NCBI GenBank assembly: GCA_027382625.1
Contig: JAJKFJ010022319.1
Location: forward strand, 62,001 to 126,000
Origin: Tetmemena sp. SeJ-2015
Lineage: Eukaryota > Ciliophora > Spirotrichea > Sporadotrichida > Oxytrichidae
Length of the DNA: 64,000 nt
Direction: 5' to 3'
Below, piece by piece: positions 20,873 through 32,958 of the stretch (position 1 is the stretch's first letter; every line of letters begins with the position of its first letter). A model generated the notes under the pieces. The model made no database searches. It saw only the letters and a list, made by a program, of their open reading frames with translations, and was not told the DNA's origin. The translations under genes were made by a program, and so were the position numbers.

Positions 20873-21195
20873 ATTCCTATTTCCAATTGAATCACACCTA
20901 GAATAGAAACATGCATTTCAAACACCAACGAAACCTGCCAACTACTTCAGGAAACCCAGCTCTTCTCTCCAACTGTCAGTGGACACTCTTATTCGAAAAT
21001 TATTTTTGAAAATTCAATGCTACTACTACAATATTATCAATTAGTATATAGGAAGAATATAAATGGATTGAAATAAAAAAGAAATTTATAAGTTTAAGTA
21101 TCAGGGAATAAATTAGAAAAAACTCTCTAACTGACCTAATCAACAAAGATGAACTTTTTAAACTAGCTACATCAAATATCTCTAATTTATATATC

Positions 21196-21340
21196 AACTT
21201 TTCCTCTTTTTAACCTATTCTTCCGCAAACTTGAACTTCTCATCTTCTTTATCATCATCTTCATTCTAACTATTTTGCTTAATATTTATGCTTTACTGCT
21301 GTTATTACTGTTTCTATTCTTACTTTTGATGCAAAATTTT
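21196..21340 (-). pseudogene. Diverged partial copy of the 17.7-kb gene segment
   Basis: The minus-strand frame EDDDKEDEKFKFAEEQVKKR matches EDADQNKLAEEQFEKRKTLK of the gene ending at 17551, and the DNA shares CCTCTTTTYAAMCTATTCTT on the plus strand and a GCTTTACTG...TGTTATT block. The copy has extra sequence and no clear start. It looks like one end of an old duplication whose copies now flank the 18209 gene and the 19819 element. Confidence 0.45.
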
Positions 21341-21807
21341 TTGGTAGGAAATCTTTTTTTTAAAAAAAAGTGGCTTATTAGTGTGAGCTGAACTCTGTTC
21401 CAAAAAATCAATTATGTTGGGTTTAACCCCCAGATCATAAGATCTTTAACCATGATTTATTTCTTTATGTCTCTCGGATATTTCTTAATGCCAATCACAT
21501 ACTAAAATCCTTCCCATTTTATAAAGCAAATTATATGAAGCTTTCATTCTTAGGGTAGCAGAAAAGTAGTTTTAAAAAAATATGTGTAATTATAACCCCC
21601 ATTGAACATATAACCTTTAGAAGATATACAACTTTTGCTTATACATCCGAAATTGTGAGTCATACAAATCACTGTAGAGTCATGAAACTTATAACATAGA
21701 TGTGTCATACAGTTTAGATACTATTTCGTCAATTGCTTGGCTAGCATTTAGATAGGTGAAGTATATGAAGATATATAAGAAAGTATATAATATATGATTA
21801 CTATAAA

Positions 21808-22962
21808 ATGAATAAATCTAGATTATTATTGACTTTCGGAGCATTACTACTTATTGGAGAATTTCGTCAACTTGACAACAGGATAGACAAATGATACAGT
21901 TCTTGCTGTAGTTCTACTTTAATTTTTGCTTGGAAATAAACAATTATAATTTTCAGGAGTTATCACATTAAACAAAATTATAGAGAGATTCCAGCAGATT
22001 GAAGGTATATCAGAATTTTTGAATGACGTACGATAAACTAAGACTCTAAATTAAATGTCTGGCAAACATGTGAGCTCACTCACACTCAACACTATGCCAT
22101 CAAGGTAGAAGATGCGTCTCAAAAAGGTTTATATGAGGTATAATCTCTACTGAGTAGAATAAAAATGACAAATTCAGATTAGAGATAAATTACTAAAAAA
22201 CATATTTAATTAGCAAATATGAATTGGAGTAAAGTACTTACCATGTATAAGTGGACAGATGCCTATGGCTTATTATTTGGATCACGTGATATGACCCACA
22301 TCTTGGCGTTTGCCTTAGTATAATAATGACAAGTCAAATACAAAAAACCCAACGATTATGGGTCTTATCATCAACATTTAAGCAGTGCAAAACATTACGA
22401 CGAGAGACATAACTCAAATAGGGTCTAACATAGAAGGTTGTAGAGAAAACCCTTCTCCTCTTCTCATTTCGCATGATAGAATAATGGAAATTAAATCTGC
22501 ACTCAAGAGAGTAGAAATAAATGGAATGAGGAAATCAACTATCCCAAAGCAATGATAGCTGTCTACAAGACGCATATGCCTTTTCTGCAGCTGAAACCGT
22601 TCAAAGCGAACTATTGCCCACTATCATTATAAGATAGGACGAAGGAACAGAATAATAGTCGTGGTTACGACATGGGTTATATAGATGTGAAAACAAAATA
22701 GTTTGCCAAAGGTAATGATTGAGGAGAGACGAGAGGAATTGCAAGGTATGCATGTCTTTATATGGGAATCATATAGAATCTCAATCTAAATATGTAAACG
22801 GATTGGACTGTATGCCAATAATTAAAGGAAGTAGCTTCAAATACGAGAAATCATTGTGAGAATGAGGAGATTGACAATTCATAAGTTTCTTCAAATAATC
22901 CTAACTTGAATGAAAAGGAAATCTGGGCTGTGCAAAAGAACCTGGAATTTTCAAAAGTATGA
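21808..22962 (+). CDS. Putative secreted protein, MDS order not fully resolved
   Basis: ATG at 21808 gives a signal peptide (MNKSRLLLTFGALLLIG). A GTAGTT...TTTCAG intron (about 21910-21958) joins NDTVLA to GVITLNKIIERFQQIEGISE. Further coding-like blocks are VWQTCELTHTQHYAIKVEDA (22060-22140), MYKWTDAYGLLFGSRDMTH (22231 on), KNPTIMGLIINIQAVQNITT, and a long C-terminal frame GETRGIARYACLYMG...ENEEIDNSQVSSNNP ending at TGA 22960-22962. Right after the signal peptide the frame is off by one base, and other junctions need unresolved IESs. It may be a live gene or partly decayed. No family recognised. Confidence 0.5.
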
Positions 22963-25770
22963 AAATTGTAATTGTAAATTTATATTCAAAAAAGAAGACA
23001 AATGTAAAATTAATATAACTCAAGAATATCATAAAAAACACGAATAAAAGAAAGCCCACAATGGCAATTACCAAAAGAGAAATAATGTTATAGAAATGTA
23101 AGCTACTACAATCACAACAAATTAATACTCAGACAAATATAACTAGTTTCTATAATATAAATTTTTAAATGTATAAGGGCAGAAAGGTAATAAAATAACT
23201 TGGATCTATATTATCGCATCGACGTTTACATATACATCGGAGTTTAAGATATGACTCTTTTTCTCAAAAAAAATAGATAATTCTGTCATGAAAACTCGAT
23301 ATTTTTATCATTAATTGATGTTAGTATAGAATCATGTGTACTGTATACATGCATTAGAATAATCATTTGAAAGGTTGTTATTTTAATGGTCAAAGATAGT
23401 TATATTAACTAATAGCAATACTTATGTAATATTATATAGGTTAAAATGCAAGAAATATAATATAATCGCAAAAATATAATAAAAAAATTTGAATTTCAGA
23501 AGAATAATAATAATTATTACAATATATGCTAAAATTTTCTGTTATTCGCGAGATTTAAAATTTATTTATTTTTGTTATAAATCTTTTTTATAAGTCAGAT
23601 TATTCATTTTAAATAGAAAGATTATGACAAACTTGAATTGACAGTTTTATAAATAAAATTTTATAGCAAAAATCTTAAATTATTTTATAATCTCTAAAAA
23701 TTAATAAAATTAATAAAAATATTTATTTATGTTTTATTCAATTTAATTATTATTCATTCCTCTTATGTTAAAAGAAGTGAAGATATTTAAAGATGTTATA
23801 AAAAATAAAAAAATTACTATGATAATAAGAATATAGATCAATACTTGCCAGGACTAAAAATATATTATTAGCAATTTGAAGCGATACTACTTAATTTAAT
23901 TTTTGAAATAAATGCTTGTATAATTTATACACTAAAGGATCATCCGATGAATAATTAATTTTATTAGAATTGTTACTTTGAATAACTTAATTTGAGAACC
24001 CGAGAATGGTGGCCAGTCGAAAGCGAGCTAAATGAGAAAGAAGATAACGCCATTTCTTCAAAATTCCTTTTGCATCTTTTGTCCATTTTTAAGTGAAGAT
24101 CTAGACTAAAGAGTTATAGGATTTAAACTCTTCATAGAAATTAAAGAGTGTAAGATTCTGACTAAAAAGTAGGTGAATACTTTATGAAAAGTAGTTACTG
24201 TACGCAGATAAACTAGAAAAGATTTAAACAAGCAAGTGAAGTGTATAAGTTATCCGTTCTTCAGCAGTTCCCTTCCCTGTTTCATATAGAGAGGAATTGA
24301 TATTATAGACAGAACATATTTTTAGCATGACTGGAGGGATTCAATCATAATTGAGTAGGCTTGTGGACTATATGATGTAAGGAATTTAATGCATATTATC
24401 ATATATTCATAATCCGACAACCATGCAAGCAGGAGGTATTTAGAAATAGAAGTCGCAGAAGGTGCTCTAGAGCATGTAGTTTGAAGGAGGCTAATCAATA
24501 TCTTAATAATAGGATAATGGTGCTAAAATGTTTTATATTCGCACTTAAGTATTTTATGAGGATTCTCTTTGTAGATATACGAATAAAGTTATTTAAAATA
24601 CATTCTATTCGATAGGGATATAAAATGGAAGTTTGTAAATGAATTGAATACATGATATTAATACAAAATTTTGAATTATTATTTTTTTTCCCATTAATTT
24701 ATAAATCTACAGAATGTCTAGATGCTGAATTCTGATGAATTATTGAATGATTGATCGCAAAAAACATAAGTATTCTTACAAGATTTCATAACAATTCTTT
24801 AATAGTAAAAATATTTTCAAAAAAAAGATCAACTATCATTTCACATATGCAGATTAGCAAGGATTTAATAGGTATTGTAATAAACTCTGACTCACATAAT
24901 AACTGAAAAGATCTTATCTGAATGAGCTAAGACTTGTATGGAATTTAAAAACTCAAAACGAAGACACATTTGCTAAAGATACTATTGCACGAGACTTATA
25001 TGCTGCGGCCTATAAATGAAACAGTATTTTTCTTCTCTGATGATTTGTATTTCAAGGAATAAACATTCTACAAGAGGACTTGGAACTTATGTATAATATG
25101 TAATAATGAATTGTTGAATTAAACAAGCATATATTTTTAGAAAATAATAATTGAGAGATCAGTCATATAGAATTAATAAATACATATTCAATTTAATTAT
25201 AGCTGATATATGCGGTTGTTTTTCTTAGTTTTATTATTCTATTTTATATGATTCTAATACGGATCATATTATTTAAATAGTTAAGACTTCTAGCTTCGTT
25301 CGGATCTAGATCAATGATATTCTTGGAATTTTAATTAAATCAGGTGATGTAATTAAAATAATACAATGGAGAATTGCAAAATGTGATCATTTGAAATCAC
25401 AGATTCAGCCTATATGATAAGTTTATATATATAAGTTCCTAACAAATTATAGATTAAGGAACAATCAGTGAATTAACTGCCATCATGCATAACTTATATT
25501 TATTAATTCTTCATCATCATTTCATCTAAACTTGCTGGTCGCTTTAGAATTTGTTATGAACATTTTCTCAAACAAAAAAATTGAACGGCAATGAAAGTTT
25601 TTAAAATTCTCATGCTGATTCGAGATGGTGTACATATATATTTAAATCTGAATTATCGAATTAACTCAGCACGTAGATTTATTCCATTAATTTAATATCT
25701 TAATTTAATTTTTTTTTAGATTAATAATGCAATAATGATAACTTTGATTTTCAAATAGAACAAGAGTACT
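22963..25770. other. AT-rich region with scattered coding-like remnants
   Basis: Mostly AT-rich with TGA in all frames. At 24003-24560 some plus-strand stretches look formerly coding (EWWPVESELNEKEDNAISS; RVIGFKLFIEIKECKILTKK; MHIIIYSQSDNHASRRYLEI), but they shift frame often and I could not assemble a gene. Probably germline-limited sequence or a decayed gene. Confidence 0.35.
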
Positions 25771-27570
25771 CGAGCAGATGGTGGAAAATCTTTGAATGTT
25801 TAAAGGGTGATGTAAGAGTGGAATTGCGCAAAGGATTTGAGCAACAAGTCGAAGGAAGGAAACTCTAAGGTACTTCTAGCAAGGTATAGAATGCTTCTGT
25901 GGTATGGATGTAACAATAATCTTAGTTGGTTTGTTCCTGCCGACAATGTATGGAGATCTCGTTCCTCAAAGGAATTCTTGCTGATGAGAAAAAGCATTCA
26001 AAAGCAATCGATGTCATTTTGGGAGGCAAACTATATTTGGATCTCAAGTCTCTATTATATTGTATTGAGATGATAGGAGATCCGGAGTGTCAACTATTCC
26101 TTCTAATGATAAGGATAGCTCTCAAGCAAAGTGTGAAAGTAAGAAGGTTCTTGTAATTGGCGTCTTGCACTGTAAGTGCAGAGTAAATAAGAATCATTGA
26201 AGATGCCACAGCAGGAGAATTCTTACTCAGTAGATGGAAAGACCAAGGAAGGAAAGGAAGTTAGATGTTTAATGCTAGCGACGGAAGGGTTTTAGAGTAG
26301 TCACAGTCAAGTATCATCCTACTTTTAGTAAAGTTTTAGAGTTAACTGTGTAGAGAACCTGGAATGGCATCTACTTCATAAGAGAGAGAGGTACAGAGCA
26401 CTGGAAGCAAAATCAGCATGAGGTGATCAAGCGTCTATACATAAGAACTTTGGAGACGAGTACATATGATGCGGAGCAGGTTTCGAAGAATGAGGAAGCT
26501 AGGTCATTCTGGCCAAAACAGAAGAAGAAAGGAACTTTAAGAATCCTTCTCCAGATAAGCAAAAGTGACTTAAAGTCATTATGAGGGGGGGAGTTAAGCT
26601 TAATACTTTTCCTAAATATTCACTCTACCGTATCTCGCACATAACTATTGTCTTCTCTCTTCCATTCTTACAACTACTCACTATTAAATCTCTGTATCGA
26701 TAGCTTAATCATGCATCAATTGATAGAGCAGCAGCTTCTTAAAGTGTCCCTTAACTAAGTTCAGTAAAACTCAAGTGCGTTGATCTTGGCGAGTATGGAA
26801 TTAAAAACAGGAGATTGTTCACTCAGCGTATGTCATTCGCTTCTTGTATGTTTATGTTGTGTGTTCAGAGTATCAGTAAGAACGATCTCACGCTGTGGAT
26901 TTCTTCTGGTTCTTAAGGGAACGTCAACATACTTGCTCTCGTTGATAGAGCGGATGAAGGCATAAGACTTCTAAGAAACCTGGGTTGAGTCTTCGTGATT
27001 CCTGCAAGTAACAGCACTTGTAGTTATATTTACTTTCTACTCGTAAACTTCTATTTAGAAGTGCGATGATCAATTTTTCATGAATTGTTGTGTGTGAACA
27101 CAGTTCGTCAGCCATACAAACTTCACGCTATCCTCTCACTGAACAGTGTAAATATATTTAGATATTAATAAATGGCTTGTTTAGTGAATGTCTTAACGGC
27201 AGCTTACTCGTTCAAAAGTTTTGTACGTATATGCCATTCTCAACTATAGATGTTGCTACAGTCTACGGAGAGATCTTGATGATAAGGAACTATCTATGGA
27301 AGATCTTCGCGATACTTAAAACTGAAGTGCGCTTAGTAGCGAGAGAGGCTTTGAGGATAATCAATAATTGAGTGTGGCAGACGGGGAAACTCTAGAATGC
27401 GATAGAGGAACTGCACTCCTTAATTCGTCATCCTTGCAAAGAAACTTTTCAATAAGCGATAGTAATAGTGCGCGTGGCTCTAACATGTTTGCGATGGAGT
27501 TGAATGTTGAGGACACTGGCTATTATCTACTGATAAGGGTACGTACAAATCATACCAATTAGAGTAAATG
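25771..27570. other. Higher-G+C island with long open frames on both strands
   Basis: About 1.8 kb clearly richer in G+C than its flanks. Plus strand: a frame of more than 200 codons without TGA (25771 to about 26430, including LADEKKHSKAIDVILGGKLY) overlaps a second frame holding FIRERGTEHWKQNQHEVIKR (26368-26580). Minus strand: MADELCSHTTIHEKLIIALL and INESKYVDVPLRTRRNPQRE (27115-26830). Plus strand again: MFAMELNVEDTGYYLLIRV (27485-27570). Composition and strand switching suggest an old mobile element or a broken gene. I recognise no transposase signature. Confidence 0.35.
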
Positions 27571-28756
27571 AAATTAATAGGATGGATCGATGTAGAGATT
27601 TTTGAGTAATTATATTGCGTTTAAATTGCAATGATTATAAGTATTAATAGGTAATTAATATACACAACTTATTTTCATTTCTTATCATTTTTGCAGTATA
27701 TTTATTTGCCCGAATCTTAATCTATAATATTTATGGAGACATACTAATTAAGATTAGAAAGCTTAGATTAAACAAGCTTTAGAACTGCATTTATATACAG
27801 TTAGATAAATATATTTTTTTAAGGTTTATATATGTCCGTAGGAGAGTATTGCTAAGAACTAAAAGAGCCTTTTTGACTATTATTAACTTTGGTTAAATTA
27901 AAGGAAAAAATTATAAAAAATAATTTGTCTGGATTTAAGTTGAGAAAATATTGAGTATGAAATAAATTTATTTTTTTAAAAAAATAAATCTATAAAAAAA
28001 AAACTTTTTCATTCTAAAAGAGTAAGGAGTATTTATTAAGTACGAGATAATAACTTCATTACTTCTTATTAGCAATAGGTTTATTCACAGAAAGATTTAT
28101 AAATTATAAAAGTTTGAATATGGTGAAGGGATAAAATAATTACTTTAATATCATTATTCATAGCAACTTCCCGACTTTTTATTACTTAAAGAAGTATACA
28201 AGAAGAAGTGATTAATTTATATCAGGCCTTATAAAGATATAGATGAGAATTTATGCAAGGTAGTAAATTTTGATAAGTGATAGTTTGTCTTTTTCAATTA
28301 TTACTTGAAAGCTATCTATAGAGAATTAAATTCTCAAAACTTAATATTCTTGCAACTTTTTGTTTAGAAGAGCTGATTTCAGAGTTATAAATGACAAAGT
28401 AGAGATTGTCTTCAGATTCAAATTTAAATTTAAAGTGCACACCAATCTAATTACTTAGAGGTGAGATAATTAATGAAGAACTTATATTAATTTTTGATTT
28501 TTATTGAACAACGCTCTGATCAGGATGAGGATTATTGCACTCAGTAAAAACTCAATTATTATGTTTATCATAAAGATTTATTAAATTATCTATTAATAGT
28601 AATGAATGACAACAAAAAATAGAGATTTTTTTCAATTTTATGTAAGATGAAATAGATGATTTTTTTTAATTAGTGTTAAAATTGGTGAAACTAAAGATAA
28701 ATAAGTCTATAAAAAGATTGACTCTATTATTTACGAATTAATAATAATTTTACAAA
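27571..28756. other. AT-rich stretch without a gene
   Basis: Long A/T runs and frequent TGA in all frames; no coding or RNA signal seen. Confidence 0.5.
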
Positions 28757-28925
28757 ATTAAAACTAGTTATAAGATTAGATTAGATTAGATTATATTAGC
28801 AGAATTAAGCATCCCGCTAGGGTATATATATAATAGGCTTTTATATCACCCACTAAAACACGTTCATAACTAGTGTGACCGCTCCCTCATGCAATGTGTT
28901 AGCTCATGATTAAAACTAGTTATAA
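28757..28925. repeat. 17-bp direct repeat, 152 bp apart
   Basis: ATTAAAACTAGTTATAA occurs exactly at 28757-28773 and 28909-28925. Between them are a short GATTA-type microsatellite (about 28774-28797) and a segment with G/C-richer words. The pair sits just upstream of the Cys-rich coding block at 28950. It could be a long pointer, a target duplication or a regulatory repeat. Confidence 0.7.
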
Positions 28926-28949
28926 TTTTTAAGTATATTTGTAAATTAA

Positions 28950-29400
28950 TTTTCTATGACTTTGTAGAGTCTGAGTAATCTGGGACTTCTTGTGCAATTT
29001 AAGGCTGCCCTTAAAATATGTACTGCTATAAGGATGGAAGTTGTCACTAAAATCTACCTTGTAATTAGATTGGGTGCCCTGAAGGGTATGAGTGCTGGTA
29101 CAGTGGTGTTTGCTAGATTGGGTCTCATCACTGCCCAATCGGTATGCTTTGGAGAGAGGATATCCATTAATGCTACCCAGACTGGAGTTTGAAAGAATAA
29201 CCATTGAAAGGATGGGACTGCAGTGTGAATGGATGCCCCGCTGGAACTCATTGCGAAACAGATGGAGGGTGCTGGCCTAACTCACTTGACTCTGCTTCAG
29301 ACAATAAAATTGGCTGCTCAAAGACTGGCTGTGGAGAAGGTGAATATTGCCAACACCTCTTAGACAAGTCATTATCCCTATATTAATTAAAACATTAGAC
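28950..29400 (+). CDS. Cys-rich extracellular protein segment (tandem CPxGxxC modules)
   Basis: The plus-strand frame with TAA/TAG as Gln reads SGTSCAIQGCPQNMYC, YKDGSC, NQIGCPEGYECWYSGVC, GWDCSVNGCPAGTHC, ETDGGCW, GCSKTGCGEGEYC. This is a repeated C-x(3-5)-C-P-x-G-x-x-C-x(3-5)-G-x-C module. The start codon and signal peptide are not visible in this block, and the last module is cut, so further MDSs must lie elsewhere, perhaps the 30350-31764 block. A standard-code ORF in the next frame (28992-29192) is a shadow. Probably secreted or surface-exposed. Confidence 0.6.
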
Positions 29401-30349
29401 TATTATTTATTTTCGCTGTTTCTTAATTTAAATTATTGGGACATACTATTTTTTTAAAAAAAAAATTACTAGCTTATAATTTCTATTTCCAAAATTAAAT
29501 TTAAACTGTTGATTATTCTATGATGTTTCTTTTGGTAATTAGCCTATAATCAATAAACATTACTCAAGAATGTTAATGGCATGCTCTCTCTAAATGCTTA
29601 ATAAGATATTTTGAATGACTTCTATTTAGAATCTGAATCAGCATAGTTGATCATTCTTACAAATGTAAGATATTTAATCCTTGATATTAAGAATAGATCA
29701 ACAAACATAAAATAATAGGATAGTTTGGTAAATGAATAATAAATGTTGACGAAAGATAAAATAAGATACTTCTGAAGATATTTGTTAAATTTACTTCAAA
29801 TTAAAATAGTGATTGCAATTCAATCTATATATAAGTAATAAATCTACTTTATTTTAAATTATTATTATTTTTATTTTACCTTAGTTTTAAAATAGTATTG
29901 AATAAATTATTAATCTTTGTTGATATTTTATTAAATTCACTTATGTATGATTCAATTAATCAAAATGATAATCCATTCTCAAATTCATAATTTGAAATAA
30001 TATAAAGCAAGTGATTAAGAAATCAAAAATTAATTATTATACATATATGCTGAACTTTATTGAATATTAAATTCATTTTAAAGTTTAAGAATAATTTATT
30101 TTATTTTTTCTACCATCAAAAGCATTGTTAATTTGGAAAAATTTAAATCTAAAAGCAAACCTCTACTAAATAATAGTCTTAAAGAGTCTCAAGTATGACT
30201 TTTCTAACTACTTATTTTTACAATATCTCACCTATCTATTATTTATTATTCACTATCTTAACTTTTTCTTGTATTTGTCGCTTGGACACAATATAATTAA
30301 ATTTATTTAAATTAGTAAATAATTAATTCCTATTCAATTTTCTGAAAAA
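29401..30349. other. AT-rich stretch without a gene
   Basis: Extremely AT-rich with TGA in all frames; no coding signal. If the Cys-rich blocks on either side are one gene, this would be a long IES, but I found no matching pointers. Confidence 0.45.
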
Positions 30350-31764
30350 AATGTTCACAATTCTGGATGGAATTACCAGAGATTATAAAAATGATGAGTA
30401 GGTGGCTGACTAAGCTGATGCCACAGAAATTAATCTATAGATTAAATCTGCTTACTCATATAAGAAACAAAATATTTCATTTGCAAAGTATAATTGGACT
30501 ATCCTAACTATTGCGCCCATTTTATTTTACAAAGTATCAAGCACGCGATATAATTATCAACCATCACGCTAGAAAAAGAAATAAGCAGTTATTTTTAATA
30601 CTACATAATAAGTTCTTTATTTAAAATTTTTTGCGCAAAAAAATTATATTTCCACATTTGATTATGCAGAGATTGTGGAGTTATATATTTTTTTTAATTT
30701 ATTTTTTAAAAGAATTATTCTCACTTTTAATTTTAAAATTAACATAATTATTTTGAACTTCTTCCACATGAACGAAGAAGTTAAGCCTGCCCAAAACAAG
30801 GTGTGCGAGTCAAGCGCCTGCCCTTCAGGCACCATCTGCGCTGAAGATGGCATGTGCCACATTGAGGCACCTCTCTCTAAGGAGGAACTCGTGAAGGGCT
30901 GGTCATGCTACGGCGGCACTTGCCCAGCTGGCACTGAGTGCTAGAGCGACGGCAGATGCTGGGCTACCGGACTCTATGCTGAGAACAGAGTTGAGGGATG
31001 GATCTGCCAACAAGGTGGCTGCGGTGGCGGCCTTGTTTGTGGAGATGATGGCATGTGCCACATGTTCGCCCCAGTTCAACCTGCCATTAAAGGTTACATT
31101 TGCCAACCAGGCCAATGCGGTCCTCGCGCTACTTGCGGCATAGACATAATTAATATCCTAATTTAATTATTAAGGGTTGCATAATTATTTATGCATATTT
31201 AAATATAACAAATCACAAATTATAAGATCAACCTAAATATAATTGTATTCATTTAATTTTAAACTTAATATTATTTTCTTTTAATAAAATTAGAAAGAAA
31301 TGTTATAACAATATTTTATTCTAATAAATTATCAGATTTCAAGAAAGAATAGAAGTTAAAAGTTAATGTGAGAGGATGTATAAGCCTAAATACAGGTATC
31401 TTAATGAATAATTTTAATCGTGTTCAGATTTATTTATAAACATTATATTTAAAAATCAATTCTATTTGATTCCTTGTCGAATTGTTAGAAATATTTTAAT
31501 TTATAGATAAAATTTTTAGTTGGAAAATTAGTTTATTAAGAATCTTTGTTTTTCTAATAAAAAGGAGCACTTAGTTATATTAAATTGTGATTTTGCATTA
31601 TTATTGACGGAATGTGCCACTTGAATGTGGAAACTGAGGTGAAGGCTACTCCCTGCTATGGAGAATGCCCTTGCAACCACGACAGCCTCTTATTTATTTA
31701 AACCAGTGCTCTGAAGGTCATAGATGCATGAAGGATCTTGCACAAAACTTTTATTTGAATCAAC
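30350..31764 (+). CDS. Cys-rich modular protein with N-terminal hydrophobic segment
   Basis: ATG at 30350 (MFTILDGITRDYKNDEQVAD) leads to a short hydrophobic stretch (YNWTILTIAPILFYK) and an AT-rich part (about 30680-30770) that may be an IES. Then come Cys modules: VCESSACPSGTICAEDGMC, WSCYGGTCPAGTECQSDGRC, WICQQGGCGGGLVCGDDGMC, YICQPGQCGPRATCGIDGMC (across the 463-bp IES), and CYGECPCNQCSEGHRC (across a 26-bp IES). The consensus is C-x4-C-P-x-G-x-x-C-x-x-DG-x-C. The module DNA is markedly more G+C-rich than its surroundings. The element at 31765 abuts the 3' end; the stop is not identified. Likely type II membrane or secreted protein. Confidence 0.65.
31143..31605 (+). other. IES of 463 bp, pointer GAC
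   Basis: AT-rich block between CGPRATCGID and GMCHLNVETE. GAC at 31143-31145 and 31606-31608 allows a join that completes the expected CxxDGMC module in frame. The pointer is only 3 bp, so the exact edge is tentative. Confidence 0.6.
31675..31700 (+). other. IES of 26 bp, pointer AACCA
   Basis: AACCA at 31675-31679 and 31701-31705. Deletion converts CYGECPCN...stop into CYGECPCNQCSEGHRC, restoring the Cys module. Confidence 0.7.
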
Positions 31765-32496
31765 GGGGTGGGGAAGACGGAAGGTAATCCACTCTCAAAT
31801 TATAATTCTTTTTTTATTAAAAAGTCACAAATTAGGCTAAAATAGGCAGAAATGCCCAAAAAATTAAGAAATTTAATATTAAAATCTGTGAACATAGGCA
31901 AAAATTAGATTTTAAATTAATTTTTTATAATCTAAAATTGACTTTGTTCTCAAAGTAATAGGTATTTTTAGTAATGTTTAGTAGCTAAGGAAAGCATGTA
32001 ATGTTCAATAAACAAACTAGTTGATTAAAAAGTAATAGGAAAGTCCTTAATTAGTATACTTATGAATCTGATAAAGGGATGTGATCTGCTAATAGATAAT
32101 TCAGCAGCTTTATAATAATTATCTTCTTTCTTTCAAATAGATCTGATAAATTTTAACTTATTTAAATATTTTTATTGAATTTTGACTACTTATTTTATAT
32201 TTAGTTAATACCTAAATAATTAAAGTCCCTCTCTGAAATCGTTCTTAAGTTAGGTTAATTTACTAAGAGAGTTGTAGTTTGCTGATGATAACGTCGTCGA
32301 AGAACTTTATTTAACTATTAAACTTTGATTCTGATTCATAGATGCTTGTCAAAAAACAATTTCTTTTCAAATGATTTTAAATTGCCCAAAGTTCTCAATT
32401 TTTTATGCTTACTGGGCCAATTTTGGCCTAGGATAATGTTTAAAGCGACGCTTTTATTAAGGGTGGGAGTGAGGTTAACTTCCGTGCCCTCCCCCC
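31765..32496. mobile_element. Degraded second copy of the G/C-run inverted-repeat element
   Basis: A 732-bp element starting GGGGTGGGGAAGACGGAAGG and ending with an inverse relative (TTAACTTCCGTGCCCTCCCC). Both resemble the ends of the 15470-16315 element (core CGGAAGT). The arms are much more diverged, but the 8-bp sequence GAATCAAC is exactly duplicated at 31757-31764 and 32497-32504. ORFs at 32325-32537 are arm artefacts. It lies at the 3' end of the Cys-rich gene. Confidence 0.75.
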
Positions 32497-32958
32497 GAAT
32501 CAACATATCCAGATTCTTCCAATCAATCATATCTTAATCTTGATTTATAAATAATTCATTCATCTTTTAATTAAATCAAATTTATTTATATATTATTTAA
32601 ATATATTAAAAAGTATGCTTTTAATATTCTTTATGGTTTAGATGATAATTAAAAAGATATTTTTATATAATATTTTTAGTAATGTTTTTAACAATTTAAT
32701 ATTTAATCCATTAAATAAAATTGAATATAGTAGCATTTTAATAAAATTGATAGCTCTTTTCTTTTTTAGAGCGTAGAATAATGATCCCAGATAAAATTTT
32801 ACTAACGCATTCACATATTTTTACATCGATGTGTTGATTTTTAGGTCATAAAATAGATAGTCTTAATAATTAGAGTGGTTCTAGTCACCAGAAGAATTGA
32901 GTGCTAAATTATCAGTTAAATTTCAATTATAAACTTAACTGACCTTATTATAATCAAG

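Noticed and set aside
26830..27115. Possible IS1595/ISXO2-type transposase C-terminus (INESKYVDV...NTQHKH)
   Set aside because: The likeness to the VNHSxxFVDP...HTQxIE pattern is too weak, spacing is off and the catalytic core was not found.
29054..29251. Minus-strand and second-frame plus ORFs over the Cys-rich block
   Set aside because: The plus-strand frame with TAA/TAG as Gln reproduces the same Cys module several times; the others do not.
32325..32537. Opposed ORFs near 32.4 kb
   Set aside because: They lie in the arm of the degraded inverted-repeat element and run into its duplicated flank; no protein-like conservation.
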